The notes below the pieces were generated by a model that worked only from the letters and a program-made list of their open reading frames with translations, searched no databases and had not been told where the DNA came from. Position numbers and translations under genes: made by a program. Shown here one piece after another: positions 23,649 through 28,244 of a stretch of 28,244 nucleotides of DNA (positions are counted from its first letter, which is position 1; the number at the start of each line of letters is the position of its first letter). Source of the DNA: a virus; IMG/VR virus record IMGVR_UViG_3300038825_001429, positions 1-28,244 of that record. One strand, written 5' to 3'.

Positions 23649-23806
23649 ACTAAACCCAGAATTAAGACAGTTGGTTGGTAGCTCCTAGCCTTTTAGTTTA
23701 GGCTTTAACATAGCCAACCCCAGGGGATGATTTAACCCTGCCTCATGACTGTTCAAGGCCAGAACTTCGGCACGAAAAAGTTAAGCCTGTTCTGGGTTTA
23801 GTTTTT
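23649..23806 (+). ncRNA. Probable structured RNA with terminal 13-bp stem
   Basis: The ends pair perfectly: 23649-23661 with 23790-23802 (ACTAAACCCAGAA with its complement), followed by a T-run. Inside, GGTTGG near 23673 can pair with CCAACC near 23714, AGCCT near 23687 with AGGCT near 23699, and CAGGG near 23721 with CCCTG near 23736; a small hairpin with TTCGG lies near 23760. No convincing reading frame runs through it. The multi-branch layout resembles a folded non-coding RNA ending in a terminator-like stem. The strand is assumed from the T-run. It matches no RNA family known to me. Confidence 0.5.
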
Positions 23807-23815
23807 ATCAGGCAC

Positions 23816-24005
23816 GTTTTTTGATGTTAATTATATATAATAATATAAATATATTTAAAATATTAATTATACTTTAAAACTAATATATATAATTAAAACC
23901 TTTTTATTTTTAAAACATATAGTAACTAATAATATTATAATAAATACTGTAGTTACTGGTTATTAATAATTACATAGCATTAACAAATAATATTAATAAT
24001 ACATG
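23816..24005. other. Very AT-rich segment, candidate replication origin
   Basis: About 190 bases are almost pure A/T, far from the rest of the window. They include the inverted repeat AGTAACTA/TAGTTACT (23921-23928 and 23950-23957), the palindrome TTATTAATAA (23960-23969) and several AATATTAATA-like words. It lies between a structured RNA and a gene with a phage replication-type domain. An unwinding element or origin is the natural reading. It may also contain the promoter for the next operon, but no clear -35/-10 pair stands out in such composition. Confidence 0.45.
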
Positions 24006-24007
24006 AA

Positions 24008-24541
24008 ATGACAGAAATGACGATCAATGATCATGCCCAAATTGTTTTAGACGAAATAGGGATTTTATTAAATTCAAAACCTGTTTCGTCGAATACTGCC
24101 AGGGCATCATATTTAAAACAAAGATTAAAAGATTATTCTTCAGAACAGTTGATTGCCTTTGTGAATTGGCAGTTCAAACAATGGGAAAACTGGGAATTAA
24201 GAAATCAATATTTCAGACCAGAAACACTGTTTCAAAAGAAACGGGTTTCTGAATGTATGGAAAAGGTTGAATTAGGGGAAGCACCTTTGGACCCAGAACC
24301 AACAAAGGAAACAGTGGACTGCAAAAACATTTCTTTAGAAGAATACAGAACCATCGTTTTAAGGGGTTCAAGATATTTTGGATACCACTACAGAAGAATG
24401 ACTGATTCCAAGAAGAAGAAAGTGGATCAGATCATCATCAAGGATTATCAGTCTGGCAAACCTGTTTATTCAGCAATCGGAATCAAAACTTTTGAAGCCA
24501 TTAGAAAGGAAAGCCATGAAAGACTTGAAAACCAAATTTGA
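24008..24541 (+). CDS. Replication protein with conserved phage C-terminal-like domain
   Basis: In this 177-residue protein, residues about 25-85 (ARASYLKQRLKDYSSEQLIA, then ELRNQYFRPETLFQKKRVSE) match the pattern of the phage conserved C-terminal (Phg_2220_C-like) domain found at the end of replisome organiser proteins. The usual N-terminal winged-helix DNA-binding part is missing; here the domain is N-terminal, followed by about 90 residues with RGSRYFGYHYRRMTDSKKKK. A role in replication initiation fits with the AT-rich region just upstream. Confidence 0.6.
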   Translation: MTEMTINDHAQIVLDEIGILLNSKPVSSNTARASYLKQRLKDYSSEQLIAFVNWQFKQWENWELRNQYFRPETLFQKKRVSECMEKVELGEAPLDPEPTKETVDCKNISLEEYRTIVLRGSRYFGYHYRRMTDSKKKKVDQIIIKDYQSGKPVYSAIGIKTFEAIRKESHERLENQI

Positions 24542-24716
24542 TGAATCACCAGATCCACTTTCAATCAAGGAAGTTTCTGGGCTTCTACGGGTTCATGAAA
24601 ATACAGTGAACAGATGGATCTTGAACGGACAACTGGAAGCCATCCAGCCAACTGGGAAATGGGGGTCAGTCAGGGTCACAAAAGAAGCACTGGGTAAGAA
24701 GATTTTTAAAGACTGA
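24516..24716 (+). CDS. Excisionase-like HTH DNA-binding protein
   Basis: The 66-residue protein starts at ATG 24516 (AAAGGAAAGCC upstream) inside the end of the previous gene. SIKEVSGLLRVHENTVNRWI and a wing-like GKWGSVRVTKEAL form a MerR/excisionase-type winged HTH (HTH_17). It could be the phage Xis that biases the integrase toward excision, or a regulator. It is far from int, but so are several phage xis genes. It precedes the DpdA-like gene by three bases. Confidence 0.7.
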   Translation: MKDLKTKFDESPDPLSIKEVSGLLRVHENTVNRWILNGQLEAIQPTGKWGSVRVTKEALGKKIFKD

Positions 24717-24719
24717 TCA

Positions 24720-25442
24720 ATGATTCATTACCATGGCACCAGAATAGCCTGTTCAGATGATCAGTGTGCCAGGATCTTAAAAGGCAGACACGCATTTGTT
24801 TCTTTTGCAGACCCTTCACAGTTATCCATTGTCCAGGAAGTCTGCCAAACCTGGGCCTTGGATAATGGTGCATATTCTTTTTTTAATTCAGGGAAGAAAG
24901 TTGATTGGGATGACTTCTATTCTTTTGTTCAAGAAGTCAGATCACCTTCAATGGATTTTTTTGTCATCCCTGATGTGATTGGGGGATCAGAAGAAGAAAA
25001 TGATGCCCTGATTGAATCCTGCCCTTTTCAAGATGGAATTCCTGTTTACCATCTTCATGAATCCCTTTCCAGGCTGGAAGCACTTGCAGAAAGATTTTCC
25101 ATGATTGCTTTTGGAAAGATGGTTGGTGTTGAACACAATTCTGAAAAATTCTGGATCAGGATGCACCAAGCACTGGACAAAATTTGTGATGACCAGGGCA
25201 GACCTAAAGTGAAGATCCATGGTTTGAAATGTTTAAATCCACAAATCTTCACCAAAGTTCCTTTCACCAGTGCTGATTCCACCATGGTTGGAAAGAACAT
25301 TGATGAAAGCAGAAACAAGTGGGCTGGTCCAATCAGGCCAATTTCAATCTTTGCAAAAGCCCAGGTTTTGATTGATCGGATTGAATCATTCAATTCACCA
25401 GCCTTCTGGAAAAGACAACCCATTCAAATGGAATTGATATGA
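24720..25442 (+). CDS. TGT/DpdA-like 7-deazaguanine base-exchange enzyme
   Basis: The 240-residue protein has the conserved blocks of a phage family related to tRNA-guanine transglycosylase: TWALDNGAYSF (Asp48, like the DSGGF of TGT), FVIPDVIGGSEEEND (Asp85), PVYHLHES (109-115), IHGLKCL (166-172) and FTSADSTMVGKN (Asp186, in the place of TGT's nucleophile Asp). The fold would be a TIM barrel without TGT's zinc site. In related DpdA proteins the enzyme exchanges guanine in DNA for a 7-deazaguanine such as preQ0. The downstream gene, overlapping by four bases, is a predicted precursor transporter. DNA as substrate is inferred; tRNA is the alternative. Confidence 0.75.
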   Translation: MIHYHGTRIACSDDQCARILKGRHAFVSFADPSQLSIVQEVCQTWALDNGAYSFFNSGKKVDWDDFYSFVQEVRSPSMDFFVIPDVIGGSEEENDALIESCPFQDGIPVYHLHESLSRLEALAERFSMIAFGKMVGVEHNSEKFWIRMHQALDKICDDQGRPKVKIHGLKCLNPQIFTKVPFTSADSTMVGKNIDESRNKWAGPIRPISIFAKAQVLIDRIESFNSPAFWKRQPIQMELI

Positions 25443-25936
25443 ATAAATATTTGAACCCTTATGTTTTGGTTTTTCTTGGTGCAATCGTTTCAGCGAATCT
25501 GGTTCTTTATTTTCTGGGGCCGATACCCTGGGCCATGGTCAATGGATTTCTGTTCATTGGTCTGGATTTTGTGATCAGGGATAAGCTTCATGAAATCTGG
25601 GAAACCCATTTGTGGAAAAGAATGCTGGGGCTGATCTTCACTGGATCTGCAATCAGTGTTCTTTTCAATGTTGGTGCCCTTCAGATTGCCATTGCCAGCT
25701 TCATTGCTTTCCTGGTTGCAGGGATGGTGGATGCAGTGATTTACCATGCCCTGAAAGATAAAAAGTGGTTGATCAAATCCAATGCTTCCAATGCAGGGGG
25801 TTCCATTGCAGATTCGATTCTGTTTCCCACCATTGCCTTTGGTGCATTCATGCCTGAAGTCATTCTGGGTCAGATAGCATCAAAGTTTTTGGGTGGTGTT
25901 GTTTGGTCCATTGTCATTTCAAGATTTAAAAAATGA
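25439..25936 (+). CDS. VUT/YhhQ-family 7-deazaguanine precursor transporter
   Basis: The 165-residue membrane protein has about five hydrophobic segments (near residues 8-27, 31-45, 62-80, 82-103 and 127-160). Family marks are GLDFVIRDKLHEIW (41-54) and the polar transmembrane motif NASNAGGSIADSILFPTIAF (115-134). E. coli YhhQ of this family imports preQ0/preQ1. It is shorter than typical bacterial members (around 220 residues), as in compact phage versions. It overlaps the DpdA-like gene (ATGA) and the next gene in the same way, so the three are probably made together. Confidence 0.77.
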   Translation: MNKYLNPYVLVFLGAIVSANLVLYFLGPIPWAMVNGFLFIGLDFVIRDKLHEIWETHLWKRMLGLIFTGSAISVLFNVGALQIAIASFIAFLVAGMVDAVIYHALKDKKWLIKSNASNAGGSIADSILFPTIAFGAFMPEVILGQIASKFLGGVVWSIVISRFKK

Positions 25937-26253
25937 ATGACTACAACCCCAGGTCCAACTGGGATCTGGGGGTGGACATCAATCTTTGTGATCTATATTA
26001 CCAGGGTGATTGGTCTGAAGATGATTTATTGAAGATTAAAAACACCAATCATTCAAAGATTCCCACCAAATCCAAACCCACCAAATCCTGGAACAGACTT
26101 TCATGGTTCTTGGCATCCTGGGAACGATACTGGACTGATGGCCCAGGCTTCTGGGAACATTCCAGGTTTGAATTTTATTCAGTCTGGATTCCCTGGATAC
26201 AGAAAAAATTCCCCTGCAGACAAAAAAACTTCCTGATTCAAGAAAAAATATAA
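25933..26253 (+). CDS. Trp-rich protein coupled to the transporter, unknown
   Basis: The 106-residue protein has nine tryptophans (KSWNRLSWFLASWERYWTDG, then EFYSVWIPWIQKK). It is translationally coupled to the transporter (ATGA). No known motif or membrane helix is evident. It could be a third component of the base-modification cassette or an unrelated early gene. It ends the operon before a 133-base intergenic region that holds a new promoter. Confidence 0.6.
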   Translation: MNDYNPRSNWDLGVDINLCDLYYQGDWSEDDLLKIKNTNHSKIPTKSKPTKSWNRLSWFLASWERYWTDGPGFWEHSRFEFYSVWIPWIQKKFPCRQKNFLIQEKI

Positions 26254-26301
26254 ACTTTTTTCTTCAATCTTTTCAGTGCTTTATGTAATTAATTCATTAT
26301 T

Positions 26302-26363
26302 TGGTGTTTTTTAGGGTTGACTTGGTGTTCCCAATGGGTACAATAAAATCATGTTCAACACCA
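26302..26363. promoter_or_regulatory. TGGTGTT half-site cluster around the second promoter
   Basis: TGGTGTT occurs at 26302-26308 and 26323-26329, 21 bp apart, and the inverse AACACCA at 26357-26363. The same half-site with the same 21-bp spacing is found at the early promoter (20195 and 20216). The -35 box lies between the first two copies and the -10 box between the second and third. A shared regulator is inferred. The word also occurs by chance in coding DNA here, so this needs a proper background test. Confidence 0.4.
26317..26344 (+). promoter_or_regulatory. Promoter for the right-end small-gene cluster
   Basis: TTGACT (26317-26322) and TACAAT (26339-26344) are separated by 16 bases, close to sigma-70 consensus. 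Transcription would start near 26351, leaving a short leader before the SD and ATG at 26387. The surrounding 133-base gap contains no gene. Confidence 0.65.
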
Positions 26364-26386
26364 AAACCCAAAACGAAAGGAACAGT

Positions 26387-26548
26387 ATGAACATCACTTA
26401 TGAAATCAGAGAACAGGGATCATGGTTCATTTGCCTAATAAAGGAATCAGGCAAATTACACCCAATCAGTTACAAGCCTGAGTGGTTCCCAACCAAAAAA
26501 TGTGCAGTGGCTTTTGGTGAACTAATCAAATTCAGATATTCAAAATAA
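26387..26548 (+). CDS. Small early protein, unknown
   Basis: The 53-residue protein from ATG 26387 is preceded by GAAAGGAACAGT. It contains EQGSWFICLIKESGKLHPIS and VAFGELIKFRYSK, suggesting a small beta-alpha fold. An upstream in-frame ATG at 26351 would start right at the predicted transcript start and is less likely. First gene after the promoter; function unknown. Confidence 0.65.
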   Translation: MNITYEIREQGSWFICLIKESGKLHPISYKPEWFPTKKCAVAFGELIKFRYSK

Positions 26549-26557
26549 ATCAATCAA

Positions 26558-26587
26558 GCCCCTTCGGGGGCAGAAAGGAACAGTATG
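26558..26587 (+). repeat. Duplicated leader: UUCG hairpin + SD + ATG, copy 1
   Basis: GCCCC, TTCG, GGGGC forms a tight hairpin (26558-26571), followed by AGAAAGGAACAGT and the ATG at 26585. The identical 30-base unit recurs at 27309-27338. Parts of it (GAAAGGAACAGTATG) also occur at 26375, and a near copy at 27565. The hairpin sits directly upstream of the SD and may stabilise the processed message. Confidence 0.75.
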
Positions 26588-26809
26588 CAAACAATCCAAT
26601 ACAAGAACCACCCAAGGCAAAAGGAATCCTTCATTGAAAATGAAAGGTTAAGGTTGGCAAGGTTTCAAGATCCAAGGGATATGAAATGGTATGCCTTTGT
26701 TGAAACCAAGGATGATGGGTTCCACATGTTCAGTGGTCCACATAGAAGGAAAATGTCAGCAACTGAACAGATCAGGATCTGGATGTCTGACGATACAATT
26801 GAATTCTAA
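26585..26809 (+). CDS. Small early protein, unknown
   Basis: The 74-residue protein starts from the duplicated leader. It contains RLRLARFQDPRDMKWYAFVE and DDGFHMFSGPHRR, a probable beta-sheet core, and ends with a helix-like EQIRIWMSDDTIEF. It is followed almost immediately by an HTH gene. No family is recognised. Confidence 0.65.
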   Translation: MQTIQYKNHPRQKESFIENERLRLARFQDPRDMKWYAFVETKDDGFHMFSGPHRRKMSATEQIRIWMSDDTIEF

Positions 26810-26810
26810 A

Positions 26811-26978
26811 ATGACAACCCTAAGAAAAGAAAGGATGAAGCTGGGTCTGTCCATGTCTGAAGTTTCCAGAAGGTCTGGGGTGCCCTTTCGGACATGGCAG
26901 AAGTGGGAACTGGGCACCAGAAGAACCCCTGAAATGGCATTCAAGCTTTTGAAGGGAATTGAATCAAATATTTATTGA
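26811..26978 (+). CDS. Small XRE-type HTH protein
   Basis: The 55-residue protein from ATG 26811 starts one base after the upstream stop. The helix-turn-helix MSEVSRRSGVPFRTWQKWEL and TRRTPEMAFKLLKGI match single-domain XRE regulators (about 55 residues). It could act as a Cro-like or delayed-early regulator. No SD is evident, so translation may depend on coupling. Confidence 0.68.
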   Translation: MTTLRKERMKLGLSMSEVSRRSGVPFRTWQKWELGTRRTPEMAFKLLKGIESNIY

Positions 26979-26990
26979 AAGGAAATCAGT

Positions 26991-27299
26991 ATGAATGAAG
27001 AAAAAGCAATAGCACTCAAAATTTTTGGTGAATTTGTCAAAGCCAGAGAATATGAACTTGAATCTAAATGGGAAGAACTAAAAAGGAGAATGGTTGAAAC
27101 AGAACCACTACCTTCACCAGTAAAGCAAATGCAATTAATTGAAGAAGCACTTCTTCAAATGGGGAACCTTAGAAGCACATTCAATATGTGGTTGTTTGAT
27201 CCAGAAGATCCAGAATCAAAATCCCCAATTGGGTTTGATGAAAAAGAATGGCAAAAAATCAAGGGCATTGAACCCAAATACGGTAAATCAGAAATATAA
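26991..27299 (+). CDS. Small acidic helical protein, unknown
   Basis: The 102-residue protein begins MNEEKAIALKIFGEFVKARE after GAAAGGAAATCAGT. The first 65 residues look like a helical hairpin (YELESKWEELKRRMVETEPL, then VKQMQLIEEALLQMGNL), the rest is acidic. No family is recognised. Confidence 0.65.
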   Translation: MNEEKAIALKIFGEFVKAREYELESKWEELKRRMVETEPLPSPVKQMQLIEEALLQMGNLRSTFNMWLFDPEDPESKSPIGFDEKEWQKIKGIEPKYGKSEI

Positions 27300-27308
27300 C
27301 AAACTGAT

Positions 27309-27338
27309 GCCCCTTCGGGGGCAGAAAGGAACAGTATG
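27309..27338 (+). repeat. Duplicated leader: UUCG hairpin + SD + ATG, copy 2
   Basis: This is identical over 30 bases to 26558-26587: hairpin 27309-27322, then AGAAAGGAACAGT and ATG 27336. The identity stops after the ATG; the genes that follow are unrelated, so the regulatory unit itself was copied. Confidence 0.75.
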
Positions 27339-27566
27339 AAAAAAGTTAGATTCAGCAAATCAAATCTTCAGTCAATGCTTGAAGATAAGATCAGTCACAT
27401 CATGGAAGAATATGATCTGCCAGATCCCAATTCAAATGGATGGAATCAAATCGAACTGATCAGAAAGGGGAAAGATCATCCCAAGCATTCTGATGATATG
27501 CGGATTTATATGTGGGGTGAAATTAGTGCTTATCAAATGGTTATTGATGACATGATTAACAATTGA
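27336..27566 (+). CDS. Small early protein, unknown
   Basis: The 76-residue acidic protein (MKKVRFSKSNLQSMLEDKIS, DDMRIYMWGEISAYQMVIDD) starts from the second duplicated leader. A helical fold is likely. No family is recognised. The next gene starts 11 bases later behind a similar SD. Confidence 0.62.
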   Translation: MKKVRFSKSNLQSMLEDKISHIMEEYDLPDPNSNGWNQIELIRKGKDHPKHSDDMRIYMWGEISAYQMVIDDMINN

Positions 27567-27576
27567 AAGGAATAGT

Positions 27577-27753
27577 ATGGCAATCTTAGAAGTGAACGAA
27601 AATCAGAAGCAGATGCTTTTGAATCATTTGAATAAAAAACTGGCTTTGGAAAAAGGTCTTGGACCCTATGGATCAAGATCAAGGGAACTTGACAGGATCA
27701 AGGAAATGGAAGACATCAGGGATCTGATAAACCAAATCAAGGGGGCAGGATGA
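27577..27753 (+). CDS. Small helical protein, unknown
   Basis: The 58-residue protein from ATG 27577 has GAAAGGAATAGT upstream, a variant of the duplicated leader's SD. It contains QKQMLLNHLNKKLALEKGLG and a charged helix SRELDRIKEMEDIRDLINQI. Its stop overlaps the next start (GGATGA). Confidence 0.58.
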   Translation: MAILEVNENQKQMLLNHLNKKLALEKGLGPYGSRSRELDRIKEMEDIRDLINQIKGAG

Positions 27754-27908
27754 AAGGGAACAACCACATCAGAAGATCCTTGGCCCAGTATTGCCTGAAG
27801 GAATATAGAAGACTGCAGAAGCTTGGGTTCAGTAAAGATGTATCAAGAACCAAAGCAGTGAAGAATATGAAAGACCTTGAACTTTTCTACCTGAAAAGAA
27901 TGGGCTGA
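27750..27908 (+). CDS. Small basic protein, unknown
   Basis: The 52-residue protein (MKGNNHIRRSLAQYCLKEYR, then RTKAVKNMKDLELFYLKRMG) is basic and probably two-helical. It is coupled to the gene before it and ends one base before the next ATG. Function is unknown; nucleic-acid binding is possible from its charge. Confidence 0.52.
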   Translation: MKGNNHIRRSLAQYCLKEYRRLQKLGFSKDVSRTKAVKNMKDLELFYLKRMG

Positions 27909-27909
27909 T

Positions 27910-28179
27910 ATGAATTACAGAACCATTAAAAGACTTGCCAGACAGTTGGGGGTTGAAGTCGATAATGATCTGAAGTTCATTTATGATAAATGGCATATTG
28001 AAATCAATGCACCCAAAGGAAAATCTTTTGGGGGTTGTCAATACCACACTGCAGTTTTCTGGTTGGATGCTGATCAATCAGAAAAGAAAACTGATCTTTG
28101 GTTTGTGGTTGCCAAGTTCATGGCAGATGAAGCAACTGAACTGGGGCAATGCCATTGTGATTTCTGGTCAGAAGCTTAA
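27910..28179 (+). CDS. Small mixed alpha/beta protein, unknown
   Basis: The 89-residue protein starts MNYRTIKRLARQLGVEVDND, with DKWHIEINAPKGKSFGGCQY and TDLWFVVAKFMADEATELGQ. It has a Trp-rich beta core followed by a helix. Cys and His near the end (QCHCDFW) could bind metal. It is the last gene in the window. No family is recognised. Confidence 0.6.
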   Translation: MNYRTIKRLARQLGVEVDNDLKFIYDKWHIEINAPKGKSFGGCQYHTAVFWLDADQSEKKTDLWFVVAKFMADEATELGQCHCDFWSEA

Positions 28180-28219
28180 TTCATCAAGTTAAATCCCACC
28201 ATATTCATCATCTTCTGAA

Positions 28220-28244
28220 CCTGTCAGCAACCTTGGTTGACAGG
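28220..28244 (+). terminator. Hairpin at the window edge, possible terminator
   Basis: CCTGTCA (28220-28226) and TGACAGG (28238-28244) pair perfectly, with an inner ACC/GGT that can extend the stem. It lies about 40 bases after the last stop codon. The window ends at the stem, so a T-run cannot be confirmed; 28180-28219 holds no gene. Confidence 0.4.

Noticed and set aside
23649-23806. Hammerhead or other self-cleaving ribozyme
   Set aside because: The conserved CUGANGA ... GAAA core is missing, and no twister core was seen.
24720-25442. Ordinary tRNA queuosine-pathway TGT
   Set aside because: It is far shorter than bacterial TGT (about 370 residues), lacks the C-terminal zinc-binding Cys motif, and sits in a phage early operon.
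27577-28179. Toxin-antitoxin pair
   Set aside because: The small coupled genes have no recognisable toxin motif or antitoxin DNA-binding domain; size and overlap alone are not evidence.

Overview
The window is a continuous piece of a temperate tailed-phage genome with siphovirus-type (lambda-like) morphogenesis genes. It is densely coded with many ATGA, TGATG and TAATG junctions. No rRNA or tRNA gene and no bacterial housekeeping gene is visible. The host cannot be named from sequence alone. An M15-type lysis enzyme, a secretory-type lysis-region protein and purine-rich Shine-Dalgarno (SD) sites suggest a Gram-negative, probably aquatic, bacterium. One global oddity is an extreme scarcity of the trinucleotide GAG/CTC: Glu is almost always GAA.

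Layout. (1) 1-7260: packaging and head genes, namely the terminase small subunit (5' truncated), GpA-type large terminase, a gpW-like connector, a lambda-type portal, and a 990-residue polyprotein joining three accessory domains, an HK97-type prohead protease and an HK97-fold major capsid protein. (2) 7307-16322: head-tail joining and tail genes, including a tail-assembly chaperone with a classic -1 slippery site (A AAA AAC), a tape measure, tail-tip proteins and a tail fibre with a self-cleaving S74 chaperone. (3) 16322-17905: lysis region with membrane proteins and an M15 peptidase. (4) 17906-18141: candidate attP with a long inverted repeat, a tRNA-3'-end-like core and five GGTATTAAA repeats. 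(5) 18142-20154 on the minus strand: integrase, an XRE-type repressor and three very small genes. (6) 20178-20226: early promoter overlapped by an 11-bp inverted repeat, followed by a rightward recombination operon (two PD-(D/E)XK-type nucleases, SSB, Erf, zinc-binding proteins). (7) 23649-24005: a probable structured RNA and a very AT-rich candidate replication origin. (8) 24008-26253: replication protein, HTH protein, a tRNA-guanine-transglycosylase/DpdA-like enzyme, a VUT/YhhQ-type 7-deazaguanine precursor transporter, and a Trp-rich unknown. (9) 26317-28179: a promoter and a run of small early genes, some introduced by duplicated UUCG-hairpin plus SD leaders.

The most interesting system is the translationally coupled DpdA-like enzyme and precursor transporter. 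No 7-deazaguanine biosynthesis gene is visible, so it looks like a minimal scavenging route to 7-deazaguanine modification of phage DNA, possibly with a third coupled protein. Because attP lies uninterrupted between the lysis and lysogeny genes, the sequence reads as the free (excised or virion) form rather than an integrated prophage.
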